Below, piece by piece: positions 16,745 to 24,952 of a DNA stretch of 64,000 bases. The stretch covers positions 310,001 through 374,000 of the forward strand of contig CAXXJQ010000009.1 in assembly GCA_963665045.2 (NCBI GenBank), written 5' to 3'. The notes beneath the pieces were generated by a model. The model did not search any database, had not been told where the DNA came from, and saw only the letters and a program-made list of their open reading frames with translations. The stretch is from JAFGRU01 sp016934985 (GTDB taxonomy: Bacteria > Desulfobacterota > Desulfuromonadia > Desulfuromonadales > JAAYDE01). The position numbers were made by a program, and so were the translations under genes. How positions within the stretch are numbered: position 1 is the stretch's first letter; each line of letters opens with the position of its first letter.

Positions 16745-17787
16745 CGGTTGGTCATTTCCACCAGACCCTCCAGTTTGTCCAGGGCCTTGCCGCTATCCAC
16801 GATCTCGGCAGCCAGCTTAATTCCATCGTTAACCGAAGAAACCTTCTCTGCAGTCACCAGAGCAAAGGCGCTGTTAAGCAGGACAACATCCCGCCGGGGT
16901 CCTTTTTCTCCCTTAAGAATGCCCTTGACGATTTCGGCATTGCGATCGGCATCGCCGCCTTTCAGTTCATTCAAAGAACAGGGCGTTAAGCCATAATCCT
17001 CGGGGCGGATATCATAAAAGCGCAGATCATCCCCGATTTCACCGATAGAGGTGGGACCGGTCAGGGTGATCTCATCCATACCGTCCGAACCGTGAACAAT
17101 GAATCCTTTCTTGCAGCCAAGTTTTTTCAATACCCGGGTCATAGGCTCAACAAGGTCCCGGCGGTAAACACCCAGCACCTGGCGGTCAGCCCCCGCCGGA
17201 TTGGTCAACGGCCCGAGAATGTTGAAAATGGTCCTGATGCCGATCTCCTTGCGAGGTCCAATAGCGTATTTCATGGCCCCGTGCAGGGCCGGCGCAAACA
17301 GGAATCCGATACCAATCTGTTTGATACAATTCTCCACCACTTCAGGTCCGATGTCGAGATTGACGCCTAGCTTTTCCAGCACATCGGCACTGCCACAGGC
17401 GGATGAGACACTGCGATTGCCATGTTTGGCGACCTTAACCCCGCAGGCGGCGAGAATAAAGGCAACGGTGGTGGAAACGTTGAAGGTTTTGGTGCCGCTT
17501 CCGCCTGTCCCACAGGTATCTAATATGCTTTCCTGTTCAATATTGATGTCGTCCCGGTCGATGTCCATCACCGCACCGACGCGAATCGGCGTAGCCCGAG
17601 CCCGCATCACCCTGGCGGCACCGCTAATTTCCTCGACAGTTTCACCCTTCAAGCGCAAAGCGGTAATAAAAGCGGCGATCTGAGCAGGGGTCGCTTCGCC
17701 GCCCATGATTTCATCCATAACCGAGATCATTTCCGCTTCAGACAAGTCGGTCCCTTCCACCACCTTGGCAATGGCCGTTTTGATCAC
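16741..17787 (-). CDS. trpD: anthranilate phosphoribosyltransferase
   Basis: The 348-residue enzyme attaches phosphoribosyl from PRPP to anthranilate. The PRPP-binding DTCGTGGSGTKTFNVST and the KHGNRSVSSACGSADVLEKLGV signature are intact, and the N-terminal helical domain is of normal size. It is a stand-alone TrpD, not fused to the glutamine amidotransferase. An 86-base gap separates it from trpG, and its 3' end is coupled to trpC. Confidence 0.97.
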   Translation of the reverse strand: MIKTAIAKVVEGTDLSEAEMISVMDEIMGGEATPAQIAAFITALRLKGETVEEISGAARVMRARATPIRVGAVMDIDRDDINIEQESILDTCGTGGSGTKTFNVSTTVAFILAACGVKVAKHGNRSVSSACGSADVLEKLGVNLDIGPEVVENCIKQIGIGFLFAPALHGAMKYAIGPRKEIGIRTIFNILGPLTNPAGADRQVLGVYRRDLVEPMTRVLKKLGCKKGFIVHGSDGMDEITLTGPTSIGEIGDDLRFYDIRPEDYGLTPCSLNELKGGDADRNAEIVKGILKGEKGPRRDVVLLNSAFALVTAEKVSSVNDGIKLAAEIVDSGKALDKLEGLVEMTNR

Positions 17788-17873
17788 GATTTTATTCTCC
17801 TTTGCGAGTTATATTTTCACCATCTCGGAAATTGCAAGACCAGCCTTGATAAAGTTCCGAACAATTATGATAT

Positions 17874-18440
17874 TCAAGTCAGATTGAGAAAGTTCCTCAG
17901 CAGATTTTTTCCTTCCAGAGTCAGGATCGATTCGGGATGAAACTGCACTCCCCAAATGGGATATTCTTTATGCTCGAGCCCCATGATTTCTTTTTCCGCT
18001 GTCCAGGCGGTTATCCGCAGGCAGGAGGGAAAACTGTTCCGTTCCACCAACAGGGAGTGGTAGCGGGTAGCGTCAAAGGGGCTCGGAAGACCCGCAAATA
18101 CCCCTTCGCCACGGTGGTGAATAGGACTGGTCTTGCCATGCATCAGATTTTCAGCCCGGACGATTCGGCCGCCGAAAGCCTGACCGATGGACTGATGACC
18201 AAGGCAGACACCAAGAATGGGGATCTTCCCGGCATAGCAGCTAATGGCCGCCACCGAAATGCCGGCCTCATTGGGAGTGCAGGGTCCAGGGGAAATGACC
18301 AGACGGCGGGGCGCCAATTGGCCGATTTCCTCCACTGTAATCTGGTCATTGCGATAGACGCAGACCTCTTCTCCCAGCTCCCTCAGGTACTGGACAATGT
18401 TGAAAGTGAAGGAATCGTAGTTGTCGATCATCAAGAGCAA
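17874..18440 (-). CDS. trpG: anthranilate synthase component II (glutamine amidotransferase)
   Basis: The 188-residue class I glutaminase supplies ammonia to TrpE. The nucleophile Cys79 sits in ILGVCLGHQSIG and the His-Glu pair in VQFHPES. The reading begins MLLMIDNYDSFTFN, as in close relatives, which favours the TTG start one base after the trpE stop; GGGGGA lies nine bases before this TTG, whereas an ATG three codons on is too far. Such proteins often also serve p-aminobenzoate synthesis as PabA, so a dual role is possible. Confidence 0.95.
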   Translation of the reverse strand: MLLMIDNYDSFTFNIVQYLRELGEEVCVYRNDQITVEEIGQLAPRRLVISPGPCTPNEAGISVAAISCYAGKIPILGVCLGHQSIGQAFGGRIVRAENLMHGKTSPIHHRGEGVFAGLPSPFDATRYHSLLVERNSFPSCLRITAWTAEKEIMGLEHKEYPIWGVQFHPESILTLEGKNLLRNFLNLT

Positions 18441-18441
18441 A

Positions 18442-19923
18442 TCAGTCTATCCCCCTCTCCGCGATTTCTATGGCCTTTTTGACGCCACGGGCTTTGCTCA
18501 GGGTCTCCTGGTACTCCGCCTCGGGCTGAGAGTCGGCCACTATCCCGGCTCCGGCCTGGACATAGACCTGGCCGTCTTTGACAATCAGGGTGCGAATGGC
18601 GATGGCCATGTCCATGTTTCCGGTATAGGAAAAATAACCGACCGCGCCGCCGTAAACCTCGCGCTTGCAGGGTTCCAGTTCATCAATGATCTCCATGGCC
18701 CTGATTTTCGGAGCCCCGGACAACGTACCCGCTGGGAAAACCGCCCGAAAGGCGTCTACAGCGTCCTTGCCCTCCTCGAGTTTTCCCTGAACATTGGAAA
18801 CAATGTGCATGACGTGGGAGTATCGCTCGATAAACATCAACTCGTTAACCTCGACGCTGCCGGTTTCACAGACCCGACCGAGATCGTTGCGGCCGAGGTC
18901 GACCAGCATGATGTGTTCGGCAAGCTCCTTGGGGTCAGCGAGAAGCTCTTCCTCGAGGGCCAGGTCTTCTGCAGCTGTTTTACCCCGCGGCCGCGTTCCT
19001 GCAATAGGCCGAACTTCGACCTTTCGTCCCTCTTTGCGAACCATGACCTCAGGCGAGGCACCGATAATAAATATGTCGGGTAGCCTGAGAAAATACATAT
19101 AAGGCGAGGGGTTGAGAGTCCGCAATATCCGATAAACATCGAAAGGATCGGCACTAAGGGGCCCGGAGAAACGCTGCGACAGGACCACCTGAATGACGTC
19201 GCCGCTACGTACATACTCTTTGCACGTTTCCACCGCCGCAAGAAATTCTGAATGGGAAAAGTTTGGGGTCAACTCCGTCTTTGTCTCACAAACAGCGGGA
19301 CGAACAGGTCTTGATACCGGATTTTTCAGCTTTCTGGCCAGCTCTTCAATGTCATCCAGGGCCTTCCTGTAAAGCTTTTCCGGTTCATCCTCAGGATCAA
19401 CGTGAACATTGGAGATAATTTTGATGGTCTGGAGAACATTGTCGAAAATCAGTAGCTTTTCCGTCAAAAGAAACAGCGCATCATAGGTATCGACCTCTTT
19501 GGGTTTGTCACTCGGCAAGTGTTCAATAAAACGAACCATGTCATAGCCAAGGTAACCCACCATACCACCGAAAAACCTCGGCAGGCCGTCCACCTCAACG
19601 GCCTGGAAGGATGCCTGAACACGGCGGAACTCTTCCAGCGGATCGGAAGTTGTTACGGAATGGATCAGCTGACCATTTTCAAAAATCTGAAACTGCTCAC
19701 CCTTGGAGCAGAAAATCTTGGACGATCCGCTCCCCAAAAAAGAAAACCTTCCCCATTTTTCCCCACCCTCGATACTTTCCAGCAGGAAAGAGGTTTCGCC
19801 GTCATCGATTTTTTTGAAGGCGGATACAGGTGTATCCATGTCGGCCAAAATTTCACGATAGACCGGTATCAGGTTGCCTCGGGTGAGCAGGCTCCGAAAG
19901 CCGTCCAGGCTGGGAAAATACAT
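18442..19923 (-). CDS. trpE: anthranilate synthase component I
   Basis: The 493-residue enzyme converts chorismate and ammonia to anthranilate, the committed step to tryptophan. The feedback-inhibition motif LLES is at residues 47-50, and the chorismate-binding C-terminal domain shows PIAGTRPRGKT, LVDLGRNDLGRV and the FPAGTLSGAPKIRAMEIIDELE signature. AAGGTG precedes the ATG. It is the first gene of trpEGDCFBA and follows a leader with notable alternative pairings. Nothing resembling trpR is nearby. Confidence 0.97.
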   Translation of the reverse strand: MYFPSLDGFRSLLTRGNLIPVYREILADMDTPVSAFKKIDDGETSFLLESIEGGEKWGRFSFLGSGSSKIFCSKGEQFQIFENGQLIHSVTTSDPLEEFRRVQASFQAVEVDGLPRFFGGMVGYLGYDMVRFIEHLPSDKPKEVDTYDALFLLTEKLLIFDNVLQTIKIISNVHVDPEDEPEKLYRKALDDIEELARKLKNPVSRPVRPAVCETKTELTPNFSHSEFLAAVETCKEYVRSGDVIQVVLSQRFSGPLSADPFDVYRILRTLNPSPYMYFLRLPDIFIIGASPEVMVRKEGRKVEVRPIAGTRPRGKTAAEDLALEEELLADPKELAEHIMLVDLGRNDLGRVCETGSVEVNELMFIERYSHVMHIVSNVQGKLEEGKDAVDAFRAVFPAGTLSGAPKIRAMEIIDELEPCKREVYGGAVGYFSYTGNMDMAIAIRTLIVKDGQVYVQAGAGIVADSQPEAEYQETLSKARGVKKAIEIAERGID

Positions 19924-20131
19924 GAAGACACCTTAAAGAGGTAGTTCGTTTTGAATTTTCGTAACCGTTAAGCGAATGGAACTCGTTCCGCCCATGAGAA
20001 TGGCACCTGCTGCCCGACTGCCGGCAATCAAGCCCCCATGGCCGGGGTCAAGCACCTCCTGGATGGCTGGTGCGAGGCCATTCGCCAAAGAGGTGAAAAA
20101 TTACGAATTCTCTTAGTTAAAAGGATAAAAA
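19924..20131 (-). promoter_or_regulatory. trp operon leader with alternative pairings
   Basis: On the RNA, GCGAAUGGC (from 20085 to 20077) can pair with GCCAUUC (20004-19998, 7 bp) or with CCAUUCGC (19979-19972, 8 bp), so two long-range structures exclude each other. CCGGC/GCCGG also forms a local stem. There is no short leader peptide with tandem Trp codons and no T-tract terminator before trpE. A 55-codon open frame without an ATG near its start fills 19933-20100. No clear -35/-10 pair was found. Confidence 0.45.
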
Positions 20132-20134
20132 CAA

Positions 20135-20161
20135 AAAAAGCAAGGCAAAAGCCTTGCTTTT
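20135..20161 (-). terminator. rho-independent terminator after rplQ
   Basis: AAAAGCAAGGC and GCCTTGCTTTT form an 11-bp stem with a 4-base AAAA loop, running into TTTTTTTG on the minus strand 22 bases after the rplQ stop. It ends the long ribosomal transcription unit and isolates the trp operon. Confidence 0.92.
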
Positions 20162-20182
20162 CAAGCAAACAATCAACAGGAT

Positions 20183-20788
20183 CTACTGATCTTCCTTCTT
20201 CTCTTCGCCAGTTTCAGCTTCGACTTCCGCCTCGGCCGATGTTTCGGCCTCGACAGTGGTTTCCGCCTTTTCCTCAGGCTCGTCAGCTACCTCACCAGCT
20301 TCCTCGGTCACCGCCTCTTCCACAGGCGCTTCTTGCTGCGCCGCAGCCACTTCTTCGGCTGCGGGAGCTTCGACCTTAGCGACAGGCTCTTCCACCTTAG
20401 CGGTTTTCCTGACTTTAATATTGGCGGGGTCGAGTTCCTCTACAAATTCGATTCGGGAAATAGGGGCATTGTCCCCCTGACGATTACCAAGCTTGATGAT
20501 GCGCGTATAGCCGCCCGGCCGATTATGATAACGGGGCGCCAGAAGATCGAAAAGCCTCGCCACGGTGGCGCGGTCACGAACAACACGCAATGCCTGACGA
20601 CGGGAGTGGAGGCTGTTCTTTTTGCCGAGGGTTACCATTTTATCGGCCAGTTTGCGCAGTTCCTTGGCCTTGGTATCAGTAGTGGTAATCTTCTCATGCT
20701 GGATGAGAGACGTTACCATATTTCGCATCATTGCCAGCCGCTGGCTCGAATTACGGCCCAGCCGCTTACCGGAATTATTGTGACGCAT
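20183..20788 (-). CDS. rplQ: ribosomal protein L17 with long acidic tail
   Basis: Residues 1 to about 122 are a normal L17 (MRHNNSGKRLGRNSSQRLAM..., then RYHNRPGGYTRIIKLGNRQGDNAPISRIEFVEE), a 50S protein near the exit tunnel. The last 71 residues (about 131-201) are low complexity: roughly one third Glu with Ala, Val and Thr, ending GEEKKEDQ. L17 is normally about 115-130 residues. The tail has no predicted fold and would be strongly negative. It is the last gene of the alpha operon, 40 bases after rpoA, and is followed by a strong terminator. Confidence 0.96.
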   Translation of the reverse strand: MRHNNSGKRLGRNSSQRLAMMRNMVTSLIQHEKITTTDTKAKELRKLADKMVTLGKKNSLHSRRQALRVVRDRATVARLFDLLAPRYHNRPGGYTRIIKLGNRQGDNAPISRIEFVEELDPANIKVRKTAKVEEPVAKVEAPAAEEVAAAQQEAPVEEAVTEEAGEVADEPEEKAETTVEAETSAEAEVEAETGEEKKEDQ

Positions 20789-20828
20789 CTTTATCAGTTC
20801 CTTTCTACTTCAGGCGTCCGGGTCGGAA

Positions 20829-21845
20829 TTAAACCTCTTCCTTACCTTTTTGAATCATCTCAAGATATTCAGGGTCAGGAAAGTTTTCAAGTTTCATCCC
20901 CAGGGACAGCCCCATATCAGCAAGAATATCCTTAATTTCATTCAGAGACTTACGACCGAAGTTCTGGGTTTTGAGCATTTCCGCCTCAGTCCGCTGTACA
21001 AGCTCACCGATGAGGTGAATCTGAGCGTTCTTCAGACAATTGGCACTTCTAACGGAGAGCTCAAGTTCCTCAACACTGCGGTACAATTTTTCGTTAATCT
21101 TTTTACTTTCATCCTGGACCGGCTCTTCCTCGACCTCTGCTTCTTCATCGAAGTTGATGAAAATCTGCAGCTGCTCTTTGAGGATTTTTGCCGCATAGGC
21201 CACGGCGTCATCGGGACGGACGCTACCGTCGGTAGCCACTTCCAGAATCAGTTTGTCATAGTCAGTGATCTGCCCGACACGAGCGTTAGTGACCGTAAGG
21301 TTAACGCTTTTGATGGGAGAAAAAATGGCGTCCATAGGGATGCTTCCGACCGGCGCCTTTTCATCCCGGTTTCTTTCGGCAGGGACATAGCCCTTACCCA
21401 TGGAAACCGTCAGGTCCATCTCCAGATCAGCGTCTTCTCCACAAGTGGCAATAAAGTGTTCGGGATTGAGCACCTCCACGTGGGAGTCGGTAATGATATC
21501 ACCCGCCGTAACGGTTCCTGGTCCTCTCTGAACAATACGGATGTTTCGGCTTTCATGGGAATGCAGCTTGAGCAGCACCCCTTTCAAGTTGAGAATGATG
21601 TCGGTTCCGTCTTCCGCCACACCGGGAATGGTCGAAAACTCATGCTGAACCCCCTTGATGCGCACAGAGGTGATGGCCGCCCCCTGCAAAGAGGAAAGCA
21701 GGATACGTCGCAGGGAGTTGCCCAATGTAGTACCAAAACCCCTTTCCAAGGGTTCGGCTACAAACTTCCCGAATGTATCGGAAAGTGCATTTGGGTCCAC
21801 TTGCAACCGTTTCGGCTTAATGAGGTCTCGCCAGTTCTTGTACAT
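20829..21845 (-). CDS. rpoA: RNA polymerase alpha subunit
   Basis: The 338-residue subunit has an N-terminal assembly domain (ERGFGTTLGNSLRRILLSSLQGAA) and a C-terminal domain after about residue 250 that contacts UP elements and activators (SVEELELSVRSANCLKNAQIHLIGELVQRTEAEMLKTQNFGRKSLNEIK). A flexible acidic linker (DEEAEVEEEPVQDESKK) joins them. It sits between rpsD and rplQ as in most bacteria. Confidence 0.98.
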   Translation of the reverse strand: MYKNWRDLIKPKRLQVDPNALSDTFGKFVAEPLERGFGTTLGNSLRRILLSSLQGAAITSVRIKGVQHEFSTIPGVAEDGTDIILNLKGVLLKLHSHESRNIRIVQRGPGTVTAGDIITDSHVEVLNPEHFIATCGEDADLEMDLTVSMGKGYVPAERNRDEKAPVGSIPMDAIFSPIKSVNLTVTNARVGQITDYDKLILEVATDGSVRPDDAVAYAAKILKEQLQIFINFDEEAEVEEEPVQDESKKINEKLYRSVEELELSVRSANCLKNAQIHLIGELVQRTEAEMLKTQNFGRKSLNEIKDILADMGLSLGMKLENFPDPEYLEMIQKGKEEV

Positions 21846-21891
21846 TCAATTTCTCCATAAAAGCTGTAAGTTGAACGAATTGAATAAAAAA

Positions 21892-22521
21892 TTATTTGGA
21901 ATAAAGTTCAACAACGAGCTGCTCTTGGAAAACTGGTGTGGTCATTTCTTCCCGCACGGGCAAGGTCTTCAAAGACCCTTTGAACTGGTCACGCTCGAGT
22001 TCAACCCAGGAAACCCCTTCACGTCTTTTAGCGCTATCGAGGGCCTCGTTGATACGAGCAATTGATCGACTTTTCTCTCTCAATTCGATCACGTCAGCTA
22101 CTTTTACCAGAAAAGAAGGGATATTGACTTTTCTGCCGTTGACCTGAAAGTGACCATGCCGAACCAGGGTGCGGGCTTCTCTTCGGGAGGTACCAAAACC
22201 GAGCCTATAGACAACGCTGTCCAAACGCCTTTCGAGGAGAACCAGGAGGTTTTCCCCGGTGACACCCTTCATACGCTCAGCTTTTTCAAAGGTCGATTTA
22301 AATTGTGCTTCCAGAAGACAATAAGTCCTCTTGATTTTCTGTTTTTCCCGAAGCTGGGTTCCGTAATCGGTAACTTTCACCCGCCCATGACCATGCTGCC
22401 CCGGGGCATAATTCCGTCTTTCAACCGCGCATTTGTCCGTAAAGCAACGATCACCTTTGAGGAAAAGTTTATTGTTTTCCCTTCTGCACTGCCGGCAGAC
22501 CGGACCTGTATATCTTGCCAA
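21892..22521 (-). CDS. rpsD: ribosomal protein S4
   Basis: The 209-residue 30S assembly protein starts MARYTGPVCRQCRREN and keeps four zinc-binding cysteines (9, 12, 26, 31), so it is the zinc-type S4. The S4 RNA-binding domain (RLDSVVYRLGFGTSRREARTLVRHGHFQVNGRKV) is intact. In many bacteria S4 represses the alpha operon; no leader structure was examined here. It lies between rpsK and rpoA. Confidence 0.98.
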   Translation of the reverse strand: MARYTGPVCRQCRRENNKLFLKGDRCFTDKCAVERRNYAPGQHGHGRVKVTDYGTQLREKQKIKRTYCLLEAQFKSTFEKAERMKGVTGENLLVLLERRLDSVVYRLGFGTSRREARTLVRHGHFQVNGRKVNIPSFLVKVADVIELREKSRSIARINEALDSAKRREGVSWVELERDQFKGSLKTLPVREEMTTPVFQEQLVVELYSK

Positions 22522-22571
22522 AGTAAAGCCTCCTTTATCTTACTGACGCCACCAGATGGTGGAATATGTCC

Positions 22572-22967
22572 TCAGACCCTTCTGCGCTTGGGTGGGCGAC
22601 ACCCGTTGTGCGGTATCGGGGTCACGTCTTTAATCTTAGTAATCGTCATGCCTGCCGCCTGGATAGCACGGACTGCTGCTTCACGCCCTGCACCGGGGCC
22701 CTTTACGTAAACTTCAACACTGCGCATACCCTGTTCCTGTGCCTTTTTTGCTGCATCCTCAGCGGTTATCTGAGAGGCAAAAGGAGTGCTTTTACGAAAC
22801 CCCTTGAAGCCTTTAGCGCCACAGGAAGACCAGGACACCGCATTCCCCTTTTCATCCGTAAAAGTGATGATGGTATTGTTGAAAGTGGATTGAATGTGGG
22901 CAACACCACTGGGAATATTTTTTTTCTCTTTACTTTTTCGGGTAAATCTTTTCGCCGCTTTTGCCAT
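22572..22967 (-). CDS. rpsK: ribosomal protein S11
   Basis: The 131-residue 30S platform protein shows the conserved GVAHIQSTFNNTIITFTD and GPGAGREAAVRAIQAAGM segments and the basic C terminus HNGCRPPKRRRV. Two ATGs are adjacent; I use the second because GGAGG is only one base before the first and about four before the second. It follows rpsM by 12 bases. Confidence 0.97.
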   Translation of the reverse strand: MAKAAKRFTRKSKEKKNIPSGVAHIQSTFNNTIITFTDEKGNAVSWSSCGAKGFKGFRKSTPFASQITAEDAAKKAQEQGMRSVEVYVKGPGAGREAAVRAIQAAGMTITKIKDVTPIPHNGCRPPKRRRV

Positions 22968-22979
22968 CATTCCTCCAGT

Positions 22980-23348
22980 TTATTTCTTCTTGCCGGCTAC
23001 GGTTTTCCGGGGCCCTTTACGGGTTCTTGCGTTAGTTTTAGTCTTCTGGCCACGAACGGGCAAGCCGCGGCGATGGCGCAGACCGCGGTAGCAACCCAGG
23101 TCCATAAGACGTTTGATATTGGCAGTCACCTCACGCCGCAAATCCCCTTCGACCTTGTGCGCATGCTCAATGATTTCACGGATCTTGGCGATTTCGTTTT
23201 CATTCAAATCATCGGAACGGGTTTCCGTTGAAACCCCCGCCTTATCCAGAATCATTTTTGAAGTCGATCGGCCGATACCGTATATGTACGTAAGAGCCAC
23301 CTCAATACGTTTGTTTCGAGGCAAATCAATGCCAGCAATTCGTGCCAA
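22980..23348 (-). CDS. rpsM: ribosomal protein S13
   Basis: The 122-residue protein of the 30S head opens MARIAGIDLPRNKRIEVALTYIYGIG and has the basic tail segment LRHRRGLPVRGQKTKTNARTRKGPRKTVAGKKK that reaches the tRNA sites. It is first of the rpsM-rpsK-rpsD-rpoA-rplQ block, just after rpmJ. Confidence 0.98.
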   Translation of the reverse strand: MARIAGIDLPRNKRIEVALTYIYGIGRSTSKMILDKAGVSTETRSDDLNENEIAKIREIIEHAHKVEGDLRREVTANIKRLMDLGCYRGLRHRRGLPVRGQKTKTNARTRKGPRKTVAGKKK

Positions 23349-23377
23349 TGTGTAACCCTCCTACCGAGAAACGGTTT

Positions 23378-23491
23378 TTATCCTTGCTTCTGTTTATGTT
23401 TGGGATTTTCACAGAGAACTCTGACCAGGCCCTTGCGCCTGATTATCTTACATTTGTCGCAAATTGTTTTTACCGATGCTCGAACCTTCAT
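23378..23491 (-). CDS. rpmJ: ribosomal protein L36
   Basis: A 37-codon gene encodes MKVRASVKTICDKCK... ending KHKQKQG. Cys11, Cys14, Cys27 and His32 form the zinc site of the C+ type L36. The position between map and rpsM is usual, except that infA, often next to it, is absent here. Confidence 0.96.
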   Translation of the reverse strand: MKVRASVKTICDKCKIIRRKGLVRVLCENPKHKQKQG

Positions 23492-23545
23492 TTTGTACCC
23501 TTTTAATCCAGTTTATTAGCTAATGTTTTAAAAACCCACCCAGCC

Positions 23546-24292
23546 TCAGGTAGCGGTAAGAATCACCGGCCCGTCCTCAGTCACTGCGATGGTATGCTCG
23601 AAATGAGCCGAAGGCTTTTTGTCGGCCGTTACCGCAGTCCACCCGTCAGAAAGAATACGAACTTCCTCGCTCCCGCTGTTGATCATGGGCTCAATCGCCA
23701 GGGTCATACCTGCTTCGAGAAGGACGCCCTTCCCTGGAGGTCCGAAGTTGGGGATCTGAGGAGCTTCGTGCAATGCCCGCCCAATGCCATGGCCGACAAA
23801 TTTTCTTACCACACTGAAACCCTTTTTCTCGACAAAACTCTGGACTGCATGGGATATGTCCGACAGCCTGTTTCCCGGTCGGGCCAGATTAATACCCCGC
23901 TCCAAAGCTTCACGTGTGGCATTCATGAGGGCCTGCTTCCCTTTGTCCACCTTCCCGATAGGAACGGTTACAGCAGCATCACCAAAAAAGCCCCGATATT
24001 CCACACCGAAGTCAATACTGAGGATATCCCCCTCCTTAAGCGGCGTGCTATCAGAAAACCCATGAACCACCTTTTCGTTAGGCGAAGCACAGATGGTGTA
24101 GGGGAATCCTGCGTAGCCTTTGAATGCAGCTTTCACCTTTCTTTTACCGCATTCATGTTCGGCCAGTTCATCCAGATCTCTAGTGCTGACCCCAGGCACT
24201 GCCCTTTCGCTAAGCAAAGCCAAAATCTCAGCGACAATGCGCCCGGCATCCCTCATGATTTGAATTTCCTGAGGGCTTTTAAGTTTAATCAA
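23546..24292 (-). CDS. map: methionine aminopeptidase, type I
   Basis: The 248-residue metallo-enzyme removes the initiator methionine from new proteins. The five metal ligands can be placed in SIDFGVEYRGFFGDAAVT (two Asp), GHGIGRALHEAPQIPNFG (His), the AGMTLAIEPMI Glu and the late EHTIAVTEDGPVILT Glu. It overlaps adk by eight bases, in the common secY-adk-map order. Confidence 0.97.
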   Translation of the reverse strand: MIKLKSPQEIQIMRDAGRIVAEILALLSERAVPGVSTRDLDELAEHECGKRKVKAAFKGYAGFPYTICASPNEKVVHGFSDSTPLKEGDILSIDFGVEYRGFFGDAAVTVPIGKVDKGKQALMNATREALERGINLARPGNRLSDISHAVQSFVEKKGFSVVRKFVGHGIGRALHEAPQIPNFGPPGKGVLLEAGMTLAIEPMINSGSEEVRILSDGWTAVTADKKPSAHFEHTIAVTEDGPVILTAT

Positions 24293-24938
24293 GGCCGCCT
24301 CCGAGAAGCCTGTCGATCTCTTTCTGAACCTCCGGAATTTTTTTCATTCCGTCGATCACTGCAAGAATCCCGGCCTCACGGTAATAAGCAATTAAAGGTG
24401 CCGTCTGGTTTTCATAAACCGTCAGTCTTTCCCTGATGGTTTCTTCCTTGTCGTCATCTCGCTGGAAAAGACTGCCGCCACAGGCATCACAAAAGTCCGG
24501 TTTCTTGGGGGGATCAAATTTTATGTGATACCCTCGCCCACACTCCCGGCAGGTACGGCGCCCAGAGAGACGTTCGATAAGGGCTTGGTTATCCACTGTT
24601 AAAGAAAGCACCCTATCCAAGGGCAACTGCAATTCCTTTAATACTTCGGTCAAGGCATCCGCCTGAGGAAGGGTCCGCGGAAAGCCATCAAGAATAAACC
24701 CCGAAGCACAATCCTTGTTCTGCAACCGTTCCCTGACGATGCCAACAACAACCTCATCAGGCACCAGCAACCCGCCATCCATATACTTTTTGGCTTCCTT
24801 ACCCATAGGGGAGCCTTCTTTGACGGCGCCGCGCAAGATGTCGCCAGTGGAAATCTGGGGAATGCCGAACTTTTCCACCATCATCTTGGCTTGGGTGCCT
24901 TTACCACAACCGGGGGGACCTAACAGTATGATCCGCAT
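24285..24938 (-). CDS. adk: adenylate kinase
   Basis: The 217-residue enzyme interconverts ATP, ADP and AMP. The P-loop GPPGCGKGT is at residues 7-15, and DGFPRTLPQA is the AMP-side signature. The lid carries a four-cysteine zinc site (CRECGRGYH...CDACGG), the long form found in many non-enteric bacteria. It follows secY by 14 bases. Confidence 0.97.
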   Translation of the reverse strand: MRIILLGPPGCGKGTQAKMMVEKFGIPQISTGDILRGAVKEGSPMGKEAKKYMDGGLLVPDEVVVGIVRERLQNKDCASGFILDGFPRTLPQADALTEVLKELQLPLDRVLSLTVDNQALIERLSGRRTCRECGRGYHIKFDPPKKPDFCDACGGSLFQRDDDKEETIRERLTVYENQTAPLIAYYREAGILAVIDGMKKIPEVQKEIDRLLGGGLD

Positions 24939-24952
24939 ACGCCCTCCTCAAT

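Noticed and set aside
20038..20379. Plus-strand frame opposite the trpE leader and the L17 tail
   Set aside because: It crosses the rplQ terminator and the antisense of the Glu/Ala repeat; its Pro/Arg-rich end mirrors that repeat.
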